From: Datisca glomerata
Lineage: Eukaryota; Streptophyta; Magnoliopsida; Cucurbitales; Datiscaceae
Assembly (NCBI GenBank): GCA_003255025.1
Contig: QANY01011973.1
Coordinates: forward strand, 788,256-852,255
Length of the DNA stretch: 64,000 nucleotides
Direction: 5' to 3'
Made by a program: the position numbers and the translations under genes. Positions 1-11,330 of this stretch are shown piece after piece. The first letter of the stretch is position 1; every line of letters begins with the position of its first letter. Under the pieces are notes generated by a model that saw only the letters and a program-made list of their open reading frames with translations, had not been told where the DNA came from and ran no database searches.

Positions 1-297
1 GAGAGAACCAAACATATTGAAGTGGACTGTCATTTCATAAGAGAGAAAGTACAGTCTGGAGAAATCACCATTCCCTTTGTACGTAGTGAAGACCAGCTAG
101 CCGACATCTTCACCAAAGCTCTTGACAAAAATAACCTCCAAAGAATACTTGACAAGTTAGGTTCGATCAACCTATACGAACCCAACTTGAGGGGGAGTGT
201 TGAAGAAAGAAAAGCTGCAGCCTTAGAAGAAAATCTTCATCATAGGCAAAAGAGGGAAGCAAAACAAAGACTTTCACCAAACACAGTAGGTGTCTAA
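1..297 (+). pseudogene. 3' end of Copia polyprotein (RNase H tail), partial
   Basis: The frame is open from the first base of the window and ends at a stop at 295-297. It reads as the extreme C-terminus of a Ty1/Copia polyprotein. The H-I-E-V-D-C-H-F-I-R-E string followed by Q-L-A-D-I-F-T-K-A-L is the standard RNase H tail of plant Copia elements. The true protein probably ended near the polypurine tract, because the last ~30 codons lie inside the LTR. Everything upstream (gag, protease, integrase, reverse transcriptase) is outside the window, so intactness cannot be judged. Confidence 0.9.
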
Positions 298-563
298 CCA
301 TTTCTGGTAAAAAATGATTTCAGGCTTCAAGTAGGCATCCGTTGGAATCATAGGAGATCATAGGCAACCGTTAGAATCATTTGTATATATACATCCTCCC
401 TCATTGTAAACAAACATAATTTTTCCTTCAAATAAAATATCAGAACCAGAAAGGTTCATCATCTCTAAAGCTCATCATTTTTCCATTCGAGATCAGAACC
501 AACAGGTTCATCATTTCTACAGCTGTCATTTGAAATTCCCTTTACTTAAAGGTCGAAACAACA
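198..563 (+). mobile_element. 3' LTR of the Copia element
   Basis: A purine-rich tract at 188-197 is followed immediately by TGTTGAAG, the expected LTR start. CAACA at 559-563 gives matching inverted ends for an LTR of about 366 bp. A TATA-like run lies near 383-391. The right border is inferred only from the short terminal inverted repeat, since the 5' LTR is not in the window. Confidence 0.65.
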
Positions 564-1160
564 GACATTACTCATAAAATTAATCACTTCTGGAAAAGAA
601 ATATCACCTCAAGCTCAGCTTCAAGCTCCTCCAGCTCATGTCCAGTCACAATCGGCATTACATCCTCAACCTTCTTCTTCACCGTAGTATCAACCATGGA
701 TGATATATAAAAGTATAGTAAAAATATATGACGGTATATAGTGGTATATTAAAATATACTATGATATATAAAAATATATCATAGTATATTTATATATAAA
801 ATTTTCACAGTTTTATAAAAAAAATTACAGTTAAAAAAATGGACATTCTTGTAAATATAAATATTTTTTGTCATTCTCTTACTTATTTTTTAAAAATAGA
901 CTACTTCCCTAAATGAGCCTAGTTTTTAGCCAATCAACACACAAAAGACGGGTCATTGATAAGTTGGAAGAAAGATAGTGGATGGATGAAAACCAATAGA
1001 CAAGATATAGTCGCTAATAAGAAATAGATCAATAGAATCAAGGAAATATTATTTGGTGGCGGGATATTCTCAAAACTTTCAATGTGTAGCAACTAACTAA
1101 TGAATATTCTGGAATATTTTGTAATCAAATTTCACGTATATATAGGAGTAAACGCCACCT
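564..1160. other. AT-rich spacer with self-complementary ATATAT runs
   Basis: I see no gene here. Between about 700 and 800 there are repeated TATATA/AAATATAT words that are partly self-complementary, typical of AT microsatellite or hairpin DNA. The right part (about 960-1160) may be the U3 portion of the next element's 5' LTR, with a TATATATA run at 1137-1145, but I could not match it to the 3' LTR. Confidence 0.5.
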
Positions 1161-1161
1161 C

Positions 1162-1275
1162 GAAAGACATATTGAATATAATTCAGAGCATTCATGAGTT
1201 TATTGTCTCTCATATTTTACTTTATTCTCTGTACTTTTTACATTCGCTTTGTTACACAATAAAAATCATTTACGG
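1162..1275 (+). repeat. 5' LTR terminal part of the Gypsy element
   Basis: This aligns by eye with 7393-7507 at moderate identity. It is followed by GGTGCTTTCATTGAGA at 1279-1294, a sequence often seen just downstream of the LTR in plant Gypsy elements, and then by a gag-like leader. Confidence 0.6.
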
Positions 1276-2527
1276 TTCGGTGCTTTCATTGAGATACATA
1301 TTAAAAACTTAAGAATGCAGAGCAAGATGTCTACCACCAGATCGAATATGGTTCTCAACAATGACAATGAGGCAGATCATGTTGATAAGCCCTCGTAACC
1401 TATAGAGATACATGGGATGATAGAAGTCATACTGAAGGGAATGCAAAGCATGGAGAGTTGGGACAATGAAGCCCTTCATAGCGTGTACCAAACTGTGCAA
1501 GAACGTATTGTCGCTTTACATTAGGTGATGATAGAAACACAAGTGGAAGTGAGTCAGCGGACTAACAGGGAAGAACGAAAAATTTGGCAAATTGGTGTAC
1601 GGAATTAGATGGCCCACCCAATGGCATGATGTCGAGGTTCAGTCCAGAGACAATATAAAAGAAGCGGATAGAGAGAACCGACTGCAAGAGCTAATGACAA
1701 AAAAAGCAGCTGAGGAAATGCTAGAAGCAAGATGATGAAGATGCAGAAGCTAAGGAGTAGCAGCATGGCTGATTTAGAGTCACTCACGCGTCCTCCATTG
1801 ACTATGCAACCAGAATATGTAAAAACTTTACATCAGGACCACATGCTAAGGAGTATAATTCATATGTGGCTTCTACAAACCTTTGATCACGTAAACGTCT
1901 CATCTAAAAGTCATTAACAAAATAAAAAAATCAATACAAGTCATGTGGCTAATTAACCTTGAAAAGTCATATAAAGAATGCTGCCATTTAAACTTACTTG
2001 GATTGAAAACCAGTGTGGAAATTCTCTTTTTTTTGCTGTCACACAAACTGGAAACGTTTTCTTGTCATAATAGCTCAAAGTGCTCCCTATATACATAAAG
2101 AATATCACTGACCAACCAATTCTAAAATTGAAAACGAAAATTGTGAAACTAAACTCACTCTAGATAGTGTTGTATTTCTTCACAACTATCGAGCATATAC
2201 CATTGAGCTTTGTCAATCTCAGCTTCTGATAGTAATTTATGCTTTGCACTTCCTAAAGGACGAGCATTTTGAAAATAAAAATTTGAAGTGATCTTACATT
2301 AGCGCGAGGACGAGCTCATGTGTTCCCTATCAGCTTAGACGACATAATTTTAATGTGCTATTACTCCCTTCCTCCTTGTTCATTAATAATCTCACCACTA
2401 CGTCTTATGTCTTCTTAGAATAGTACTCAATATCCCACCCCGCATGGAAGATTCAAAATATCTCCTGACAATCTTCATCAATACATAGGAATAGTTATGA
2501 GATTACACTCATCATTTCAAATACGAG

Positions 2528-2758
2528 ATGGTGAAACTTGAAAATTGTGACAATCTAGTGGTGAGATTGGCATTTAGCAGAGGTCTAGACCCGAATTCAC
2601 CCATGTTTGATGATCTAATCAAAGGTGAAGCCACTCACAATGGTAGAAACATTCCCTCACGCGCAACTGTATACCACCTAGATGAGGAAAAGAAAAGAGT
2701 TCACCCTCTAGATAAAATCTACACACCACTCACCATACTCGTTAACCAGAATTTGTAG
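2528..2758 (+). pseudogene. Gypsy gag fragment
   Basis: This 76-codon open frame contains the pattern E-N-C-D-N-L-V-V-R-L-A-F followed by S-R-G-L-D-P-N-S-P-M-F-D-D-L. It resembles the capsid part of plant Gypsy gag proteins of the retrotransposon-gag family. Surrounding frames from 1320 to 3160 are interrupted by many stops. No function is expected. Confidence 0.55.
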
Positions 2759-3149
2759 GCGATAAAGAAGAATCCCTAGTTAAAAGGCCTACACCATTGG
2801 CGAAAGAACTAAGTAGTAGGAACAAGGACAAGTATTGCTCGAAAAGTTGGTGAAGGAAGGTTACCTCCAACATTACGTATTAAAAGATGAACTTAAGCCG
2901 AAATAGACAAAGAAGCACAACACAAATAAAAAGGAGCCATTATGGATTGTAGATATCATCATCACCCTAATAGAACAGGAGGACACAAAGAAGAAAGAAT
3001 GAAAATGTATTGCAAGAAGTCGACGAGGAACGAGGATCTGGAACAGGAAAATAACGTGCAAAATCTTAACAATTCGCCCCTCATCTATGATGACTTGGAC
3101 TTAGTGGACGATGAATGGTGACATAATGACGCCTTAGTGATCACAATTC

Positions 3150-3426
3150 AAGTCAGAAACTACCTTTTAAGGATAGTCATGGTCGATGACGGAAGTCCGA
3201 TCAATGTCCTACGTTGATCAGCGATTGAGAAGATGTCGGTGAGCGCCGTGAAGCTGTATGGAGCGCCATAACCATTCGTCAAATTCAATAGGGCAATCAC
3301 GTACTCGGAAGGAATACCCATACTGTTGGTGAATGATGATCTATTCAACGATTTGCCAGAATTTGTAGTGGTAGACGTGCCATCCCTTTACAACGCTATA
3401 CTGAGAAGGAATTTACTACATAAGAT
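3150..3426 (+). pseudogene. Gypsy aspartic protease fragment, first copy
   Basis: The triplets at about 3174-3215 read V-M-V-D-D-G-S-P-I-N-V-L, a recognisable retropepsin active-site motif (D-[TDG]-G-S-S/A family). The downstream block V-V-V-D-V-P-S-L-Y-N-A-I-L is the conserved segment after the protease in Tat/Ogre-type plant Gypsy polyproteins. The frame is cut at 3426, where unrelated LTR-like sequence begins. Confidence 0.65.
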
Positions 3427-4325
3427 TGTTAGCCCTATATCTCTATAAGATAGCTTTTGATGATAACATATCATTGAAAATTATGACAAGGCATGCAAAT
3501 TGAAGGTCATGAAAATATTTATTTTCATAGGAGCTCATAAAACATGAAAATTGAAGATCATGAATATATTTACTTTCCTATAATTTTTTATTAGGAGCTT
3601 ACTCATTTTATTTACCTTAATTAAAGCTTAATTTATTTAGGTATACATATATTTAAATTAAGTCTCCATCCATAAAAAAACTAAACACCAATAGTCAATC
3701 TCTCTTGCAAATAGACAAAATACATGAAATGTAGATAGAGACAAATCACAAACAAAGTAAGTTTTAATTTCAAGTAGTTAAAGAGATATGAATCTTACCC
3801 AAATAATATTTTACCATATTGTGTTATTTTGAGTAGGAGTATTCCTTGTCTTTTAGGTCAATGATTTTTTGTTCTCCTTATTAAGGATTGAGTGTCATTT
3901 CCTTTGTTTATATTCAAAATTTGAAAATTTTCCTCCAAAACCCTAACATCAATCTCTTATATAAATACATCTCATTTTTCTTCACAAAATACAATTCATA
4001 TCCAAGAGACTTGCTCCTAAAACTCTTCCAATACTCTCTTAAATCTTTTTTAATATTTTGAGCTTTATACTTGTAAATTTTTTGAGTGAGCAAGATAAAT
4101 TTTTAGTGAACTTAGACTGGAGATTCTACTATTTTGAGAGAGTTATTGTAAGAGATCACTTAATCTCAAAAGACATAGCCTTGTGAGGTTTAATTATCAT
4201 CCATAAGCCAATTAAGTTTATAAGGTTTGGTCTTCACCCTTAAGAATATCATGGGATTAAAAATCTCCAAGAGGGGTCATGGAGCGTGGACGTAGGGATG
4301 AGATTTCCTGAACCACGTAAAAATA
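3427..4325 (+). mobile_element. Truncated LTR-like insertion (Copia-type signatures)
   Basis: Sequence beginning TGTTAGCC interrupts the protease region. Near its right end, 4286-4320 contains GCGTGGACGTAGG and GAACCACGTAAA, a pair of words common in the R/U5 part of plant Copia LTRs. TATA-like ATATAAATACAT lies at 3959-3970. No coding region is visible and the expected LTR end is missing, so this is a solo or truncated LTR. The flanks are two related protease segments, not a simple 5-bp target duplication. Confidence 0.5.
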
Positions 4326-4477
4326 TAGTGGTAGACATGTCATCCCTTTATAAGGCTATACTGGGAAGGACTTTAGTGCATAAGATGAATGCCTTTCTTC
4401 CAACATATTATCAGGTGCTAAAGTATACGTCACCAAGTGGAATCGAGATGAATATGGGAGACCAAGTTGTTGCATGA
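4326..4477 (+). pseudogene. Gypsy protease-region fragment, second copy
   Basis: The block V-V-D-M-S-S-L-Y-K-A-I-L-G-R-T-L-V-H-K-M followed by Y-Y-Q-V-L-K-Y matches the conserved stretch downstream of the protease in plant Gypsy polyproteins. Its first 61 bases (4326-4386) repeat 3366-3426 with about 8-9 mismatches. It ends at a TGA at 4475-4477, after which the 79-bp array starts. Confidence 0.65.
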
Positions 4478-4537
4478 TGTTGTGTCATTTCAACCATAGG
4501 TTCTATCAAACACACCCCCACCAGGAGTGAACAAATG

Positions 4538-5235
4538 ACTGCACTATAGTGGATAGTTGTTCTCTAAAAGAAGCTAGGGTCATGGCTCTATAACGAGCAT
4601 AAGTCCTTGATAACAAACTACACTACAATGGGAATCCATTTTCTAAAGGAAATGAGGATCGTGATTCTACAATGAGTCTAAGTCCTTAAGAACGAACTTC
4701 ACTATAATGGATAACCATTCTCTAAAAAGGAATCAGGCCATGACTCTACAATGAGCCTAAGACCTTGAGAACAGACTGCACTATAATGGACAATCGTTCT
4801 CTAAAGAAAACGAAGGTCATGACTCTAAAATGAGCCTAAGCCTTAAGAATGGACTGCACTATAATGGGCAGTCATTCTCTAAAGGAAATCAATGCTGTGA
4901 CTCTACAATGAGTCTAAGTGCTCGAGAATAGACTATACTACAATGGAAAATCATTCTCCAAATGAAACAAAGACAAAGACTGTACATTGAGTCTAAGTCC
5001 TTAGGAACAGGCACACTACGATGGATAGTTGTTCTTTAAAGAAACTCGAGGCAAAGACCCTATAATGAATCTAAGTCCCTGTGAGAAAGGACTACATTAC
5101 AACATGCAGTCATTCTCCAAGGAAAATTGAGACAAAAATTTCTAAGTCATTGAAGTGGACTACCTTACAATGGGCGTCCATTCTCAAAAGAAAGACTAAA
5201 AGAAAAATTAAAGAATGGAATTTGTGGGAAAGTGT
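4538..5235 (+). repeat. 79-bp tandem repeat (minisatellite) in the Gypsy element
   Basis: A unit starting ACT-CACTA-AATGG, followed by CATTCTCTAAAGGAAA, GACTCTACAATGAG and CTAAGTCCTTGAGAA, recurs at 4538, 4617, 4696, 4774, 4853, 4932, about 5010, about 5091 and 5159. Spacing is 78-81 bp until the last, shorter interval (68 bp). There are about nine diverged copies. Short open frames across it (for example 5081-5443) are products of the repeat and not credible genes. Confidence 0.9.
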
Positions 5236-5866
5236 AAGATCTCGGGATGCAGAAAAGCAACAAAAAAAAAGCAAGAAGCGAAGTCAACTGATAATGATCG
5301 GGGTATTAGAGGATTCTGTAGTAGGAGTCGCGCCTTCTGGAAACTCGACTAGAGGATCCGTGCATTCTAGGGTTGGAACGTGGGTCGTAGGCTCGTCAGA
5401 AAAAAGACACCTAGAGGGAACAAGAGCGAGACCATCACGATAGCGTAAGCTATAAATAGACCGCTCCCCCCATTAATGGCCTCTTGAAAATTGGACTTCT
5501 ACCTCCTTTTCCTTCTCTTGGACAGTCAGATATTTGCCAGCTCTGCAACATTGATGCTTCATCTAACTTTAAGTCTCAACTTTGAGGATGACAATCTTCT
5601 TAGTGTAATTCTCTGCCGTCTCCTTAAGCTCAGCCTCAACCATCATTTATCACTCCAGGTATGCTTGAAGCCCCTCAATGAGAGCGCGAGCCTCCCCCAA
5701 CTCCATGTGATATCTGATCAAGGCTTGCTCACACAACCCGTGATACTCTTGAAGAGAGTTATAGTGAATAATGGCCTTTAAAGAGACATAAATTTAATCA
5801 AAAGAATGATGTAGAAACTTACTCTAATCAAATTGTGGCTCAAAGCGTAAAAGAAGGAGTTGAGGC

Positions 5867-6378
5867 TCATTTGGTGCGTTGAGGCATGTCCATCTTGTAA
5901 ACAATTCCACGAGCAATGGAATGAGCCGCTTGCGGTTCATTGAGGATGCTGACGGTGACAAAAATGGGTAGGTCGTTGGTGTACCACCTCAACCTCCAAG
6001 GAACAATGTCCTCAGCCTCTGCCTGAGAAGGGTTAGCTATTGGAAGGTTCTCCTTAGGGAGATCATGGGCTGAAAAGGGAGCAACTAGAGGAGTTGGTCG
6101 AGCAGACGCCTCATTGTTCATCTTAGGGGCTAGGGTAGAGCTGGAAGGATCGATCTGGGGACGGATGTTCCTTTTGTCGATGTCTCTGATCATAGTGCGC
6201 AACCTTCTCATCGCGTCACGAAGGAAAATTAAAGGTTGAAGGTTGATTTCGTCTTCTTCTTTGTCTGAGTCTGTAGACGAAGATGAATTTCTGAAGTCTG
6301 AAGGGAGTTGACGGAGAAAGGAAATTGGCTTAAAGAGAGGAACTAAAATGTAGCAAGGACAAGGACGACCGTTGGGAT
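5867..6378 (-). other. Reverse-strand open frame inside the Gypsy element
   Basis: The minus frame is open for about 170 codons from just after a stop at about 6379 down to 5867; the first ATG is at 6211. The product is Ser/Asp/Glu-rich near its start (S-S-S-S-T-D-S-D-K-E-E-D-E), then mildly basic with many Pro and Asn, and matches no domain I recognise. Some plant Tat-lineage Gypsy elements carry an antisense ORF between pol and the 3' LTR. Position and orientation fit that, but this is inference. It could be a chance frame. Confidence 0.4.
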
Positions 6379-7392
6379 GTCATGTACGGACGTGGTTGTC
6401 ACCTCACTCCTTAGTTCTAGAAGAATATGCCAATCGCGAATCTGACAATGGTAAACGACCATGATGCATTCAACGTTCACCTTTAAGTGGAAAGGCTTGA
6501 TGTTCTCTCGCTTGTCTATCGACAAGGACAAATGAATATCAGTAAATGGAAAATGATATGCAAAAAAGAAAGCATAAACAATATATAAATGGAAAACATA
6601 GTAAAACATAGCTCAGGCCAAGAGGCTTACTACTGAAAACGCCCTAAGTGCGAGGAACAATCCAGCAGCCATCACCGCTGTAGTTTTTCCAGATGTTTGG
6701 GACATCCCCATCCTATTTTTTATCTCATTTTGGGAGATTATTTACTAGAGCACTCATCCTATCGATTCTAGGGACAATGTAATAGCTCTCCCCCTACGAT
6801 GTGACTAATAAGTCTCAATTCTACTAAGCCTAAACCTAGGTTTTATAGTCCATTCATTGCCTTGAAGCAAAGGAGGAACCTGTAGGTGTTTAGGAGTAAA
6901 TTGAGAGGGGGCAAGATTGTAGTGGTAAAAGAACTAATGAAATATGGGAGACGTGAAATTTAAAACTTATACCTATATACATTGAATGAGAGGTAAACTA
7001 AGCTGGAGGACAGCAAGAGACCCCATTATTTTGTTTTAACCTGGGAAGCAGTGGACTCTATTGAGAAAGACATCACTATACAACCTAATAAACTCCCTAA
7101 ACTCGGCTTCATTTCTAACCCTAGGAATTGAATGAGAGAAAATCATTTTCTCAACATTTCAAAGTTAAAGAAGATAAAGAATATGAAGAAGACGAATGAG
7201 GCAAAGGATGAAACTACTTATTAAAGAGATGGATAATAAATGAAGAAAAAATGGTAAAGGAATGCCTTTAAAAGGACGCGAATTTGAAATTGAGATTCAA
7301 ACCAGCAAAAAAAACTCAAACGACACGAAACGAATAGACTGAACGGATGACATGCGAACGGGCGCAACATAAGCCATCATTGTCTAGCAAAC

Positions 7393-7507
7393 TCAAAAGA
7401 CACATTGAACACAATTCAAACCGTTAATTTAGTTTATTATTTCTCATATTTTGCTTCGTTCTCTTTACTCTTTACATTTTTTATTACGCTTAAAAATCAT
7501 TTTACAG
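7393..7507 (+). repeat. 3' LTR terminal part of the Gypsy element
   Basis: Partner of 1162-1275. Shared blocks include AAGACA-ATTGAA-ACAATTCA, TTTCTCATATTTTGCTTCG and TCTTTACATTTTTTATTACG. The divergence between the two shows an old insertion. Confidence 0.6.
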
Positions 7508-8036
7508 TTATGTAATTTCATACTAAACCGAACCGAAACTTTAATTTTCTATTATTTTTTAGGTTTCACCATGTGTTTTTTTAGTTTTCATGGTGTAATT
7601 TTATTTGAAATGATTAATCATGTTGAAAATTTCAGGTTTTGTGCAGAACTTTCAAAAAATTTATACGTTTTTCTTATTTTCATTACTATGGCTGAAATGG
7701 AGTACTGAAGTAAACCACACCAAACATTCACTTTGATTCGGTTCATTTTCAATTCTCAGTTCAGTTCGGTTTGATTTTTAGCAAAAAACCAAACCGAACC
7801 ATGAACATCCCTAGCCTTTTTATAGGAAAAATGACTAAGTTATCCCTTGATAAATCGTGGTCTAGTAAATTCTTTTTACAGACACCGGTATAGCAATCTG
7901 CGTTGAAATTAACACTCGCTAGAGTGGGGTCTTGCGTAAATTTTTTGCTAGACTAATCTAGCTGACGTCAAATTTTGCAGAAATTTTTTCAAATAAAATG
8001 AGTAACTCAATCTATTCCCTTATAAAAAAGGTTAAA
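7508..8036. other. Gene-free DNA with a CGGTTCGGTT-type repeat
   Basis: There is no credible coding sequence. From about 7525 to 7805 the DNA contains AACCGAACCGAAAC, TTCGGTTTGATTTT and CAAACCGAACCATGAAC, the low-complexity CCGAAC signature seen in a dispersed plant repeat. A similar patch lies at 46095-46400. Confidence 0.5.
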
Positions 8037-8871
8037 TCTATAATAATAATATATTAAAAGTGGGGTGGGATTGAGAATCATTTTTAGATAATTTTATCTG
8101 CTTATTATAGATGCATTACCCAAATTAACTTTTTAATTTATATGTACAATAAATAATTCGTTACATTTATTTATATTAAATTGATCCAAGTGTGCATTAA
8201 TTTTGAAAATTCATTTACCTATTCAATGAATTAAAAAAAACAAGTAATTCATATTGAATTTTAAGTTAATTCAAATTTATCAAATTTGAATAAATTGTAG
8301 CAAGTTATTCAAAATGTTATAGAGAAAACTACGATTTTGTACTAATTTATCTTGATATAAAAGAAAAGTCTATTATCTCTATCAATTTTAGATAATATAA
8401 TTATTAAAAAATATTACACTTTTAGAAACTTTAGTTACTTTATATTTTATAGGTTAGTAATTAGTATGTTACATATAGTTACACAAAATTCTTTAATAAA
8501 GGAAAAATCAAAGTTGCAATACAAATGAGAAAAATGAAGATCAAGTTTAAAATAAAATATGAAATAAATATTTCAATTCTAATGATGTTACTTTTTAATT
8601 ATTGAGAGCATATATTTATTACATAATCTTAACTTATTTTTTTCTCAAGACATGCATGGTGTTCTGTAAATTGATTGAATTATTATATATAAGCAAATAA
8701 ATATTATAACGATATAATATTATCTTAATTTTGTTCACATAAATTAAAAATAAATAATATTTATGGTGCTAAATGCATTTCTTTTTTATATCATATAAAC
8801 ACAACATGACTATAAATCATAACCATTGCTAAACATATAATAGGTTCAATTACACGTGCATTACGCATATG
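8037..8871 (+). mobile_element. Decayed Helitron-like element 1
   Basis: It begins A|TCTATAATAATAATATATTA, then AAAAGTGGGGTGGG, matching the TC start and A-rich leader of non-autonomous plant Helitrons. Its right end has ACACGTGCATTACGCATATG at 8852-8871, a degenerate form of the ACGTGC-AAC-GCACGT hairpin. There is no intact CTRR end and no coding capacity. The body is about 80% A+T. Confidence 0.5.
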
Positions 8872-9271
8872 TCTTAACTATATATTAAAAGTGGCAAGTC
8901 AATGAGAATCATTTTAGAGTATTTTGTCCTAACATGAATCCTAAATTTTCTTAAATTACCATGAAACCCAATAATTTTTTTAAGTATTTGTTTCTCATAA
9001 ACATCCACAATACTATTAATTAATTACTTTTAATAAGTTATCTTAAATTAAATTTATATTATTTTTATTACACATTTAGACTAAAAAATTTAGTTTTGAA
9101 AAACTTAAGTGAATACTTAAGATTTTGATTTGAATAGCTAGACTAACTTTGAAAAATATTGATATGTCACTAATAATAAGTTGTAAAATAAGTAGATTAA
9201 AATTTAATAAATAAGTTCAACAAATATAAACTATATTATAAGTTACGAATTGCACATATCTATAAATCATA
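8872..9271 (+). mobile_element. Decayed Helitron-like element 2
   Basis: The start TCTTAACTATATATTAAAAG, then TGGCAAGTCAATGAGAATCA, closely parallels the start of element 1 (TC-ATA-ATTAAAAGTGG-TGAGAATCATTTT). It follows element 1 with no spacer. A weak TTGCACATAT word near 9250-9259 may be the remnant of its 3' hairpin. Confidence 0.4.
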
Positions 9272-9415
9272 TCTTGAATATAATACATTAAAAAGTCACA
9301 TGAGAATAAAAATATTTTATGGATGATTTTATCTGAGATATTTACTATTCTAACGTTATCATTTATTATCTAATACGTTCAAATATGATTGATTGACACG
9401 TGCATAATTATACAT
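9272..9415 (+). mobile_element. Decayed Helitron-like element 3
   Basis: Starts A|TCTTGAATATAATACATTAA, then a TGAGAATAAAAATATTTTAT-type leader ending in GATTTTATCTGA, the same arrangement as elements 1 and 2. GACACGTGCATAATTATACA at 9395-9414 could be a truncated 3' hairpin. Very short, so either internally deleted or only a 5' fragment. Confidence 0.35.
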
Positions 9416-11330
9416 ATATTTAACGGATTCACTTTATAAAATTAAATAAAAATAATTTAAGTATTCTTTTAATATATTGATTTATTAATTTTGATTAATT
9501 AATAATTAATTAACACATATTTTAAATTTATTATGTTTATTAACTTTGATTTTTTATCTCTCAAACTTTTTATATTTCTTACAAAAAATTTATTTTACTC
9601 TCATATCTAGACGTATTTTAATTTGAAATAATAAATCAATAGAATTTTAGTAACTTATCTTTAGTTTCATTAAAAAAATGCTAAAATCTTAAAACTGTTT
9701 TTTCTTTCCAAGGAGTCTTCCATGAAAATCTCTCATTGGGACTCAGTAAAATGAAAAAAAAAAATGAATAAAGAATGGGTCAATCTCTTTTTCATCTTGC
9801 ATATGTGTCAGATGACTGCTGCCATCATTTTTAAAACGGATAACCGTTATTAAGAGATCATGAATCTTAACATGCAAATGCTCATATCTAAAAATGGTAG
9901 ATTTAAATCATAATTTTTAATTTAATTTAAATTTGTAAGTTATTTATGAAAAGATCACTGAATCAGATCATATATTGGGACCCACAAATGAGTTGGCAAT
10001 CTAGACCTGGACTATGCTAGGATTCGTCAGCAAATTGGGCTCCATTGAGTGTTGCGCCTTCACGTAGTTGCAGAACTTGCAGACGATGAAGAAGCCGAAG
10101 CTCAAAGCAATATAAGGATGTCAAATACTAGAAGAGTTCTAAAAAGTTTGATTATTTTTTGTCACATTTCCTTTTCTTGGTAAGTAATTCCTCTATCTTC
10201 AGTTTCTTTTATTTTCCCTGGTAATTAAGTGCTTAGCTACTCTAAATTTGGCTCTTCGTTGTTTTCGTTCCACAATTTTTTATAATTCTAAGCAACATGA
10301 ACGCGATGCCTATGGGTGTTCTGCTAAACAATTATTTAATAGGGTTGAGAAATCTCCACTTATGGAGTGCGATTTCTTATGCGTTCTCTTCTGGTTGCGA
10401 GCCGTTATTTGCATTTTGTGCAATTTGCTTTTACTTTTTTTCCCGTTTCACTCCTTAATGCTATGTTTAGGGTTCTTACTCAGTTTGTTGTAAATTTCAG
10501 TCTCTTCTGTGGCGTGGGCCTGCTGGATTTTTTTTTATTTCTTTTGTTTCTCGCGTTTCATTCGCTAACTTCTCTGTTTGGAATGCTTAAAATTAACAGT
10601 CCCATTTGAAATTAGCAATGATTGGTACCTCATGGATAACGCTTCTTTCTATTATATACATATCGAGTTATATTAGGAAAGTTTTTTTTTTAACATTTTT
10701 ATGAGCTTCTGGTTTGTTTCACTCAAATTTCAATTGATTTTTCCCCTCTGACTTGAACCTCATTGTGCATTTTAGGCTTTGAATGAGTTCTTGATCATCT
10801 TCAATCTTGTTTCTCTAGATTATCTTAAGTTGCGATGGGTAAATAAACCAATCCTATTGCTTTTCTATTTGTTTGCCACAATTCAGAATCAGAGAACTGA
10901 GATGTTTTGTTTTGAATAGTATTGTCCAAAATATGGTAAAGAGTTTTCCAAAATTGTTGGAGCTTTTGTTTTTCCAAATTGTCAGTGAATTAATATGTTC
11001 TTTCATTATATATCAAGTATTTCAACCTGCATTACTGTTGCAGAGTGTGTTTCATTCTTTGAAGTGTCTCTCTACTAGATTCACTTCTTGGGTTTATAGC
11101 CTGAGTAAGGCCAGGCAGAGCAGTGTAAATGAATTAGTTTGTTTCAATTTCTCAAATAATTAAAGCATAAACCCTAGAAAGGAAAGAGTTTTTTTTTTAC
11201 TTTAAATTAAGGGGTGCCCGCCTTTGTTCTTTTTGTTCAGATTATGCCCTTTTTTCCTATATCTTATTTTTCTTACTTCATTATCATGCAGGATTTTAAG
11301 ATTTTAGTATTTTGTGGATTCCCGAGAAAT
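9416..11330. other. AT-rich DNA, then FRS10 upstream and leader region
   Basis: 9416-10030 is AT-rich with no gene visible. 10030-11330 is less AT-rich and carries pyrimidine-rich stretches typical of a 5' leader with introns. A good 3' splice acceptor (TTATCATGCAG) ends at 11291, 40 bp before the FRS10 start codon, suggesting at least one intron in the 5' untranslated region. The donor was not identified. The open frames at 10248-11163 have no recognisable content. Confidence 0.45.

Larger units (their letters stand above)
1162..7507 (+). mobile_element. Degenerate Ty3/Gypsy retroelement, probably Tat-like
   Basis: A stretch at 1162-1275 and one at 7393-7507 are clearly related, sharing AAGACA-ATTGAA-AATTCA, TCTCATATTTT, TTCTCT-TACT and TTTTTACATT blocks. 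I read them as LTR 3' parts bracketing an internal region of about 6.1 kb. Inside are gag-like and aspartic-protease-like fragments in broken frames, a 79-bp tandem array and a reverse-strand open frame. I found no reverse transcriptase or integrase, so this is a non-autonomous or heavily deleted copy. Outer borders are minimum estimates; upstream U3 sequence was not matched. Confidence 0.65.

Noticed and set aside
4538..5235. CRISPR-like array
   Set aside because: The units are contiguous diverged tandem copies without unique spacers, in plant DNA inside a retroelement.
10248..11163. Open frames upstream of FRS10 as separate genes
   Set aside because: Low-complexity hydrophobic products without family resemblance, lying in a likely leader or intron region.
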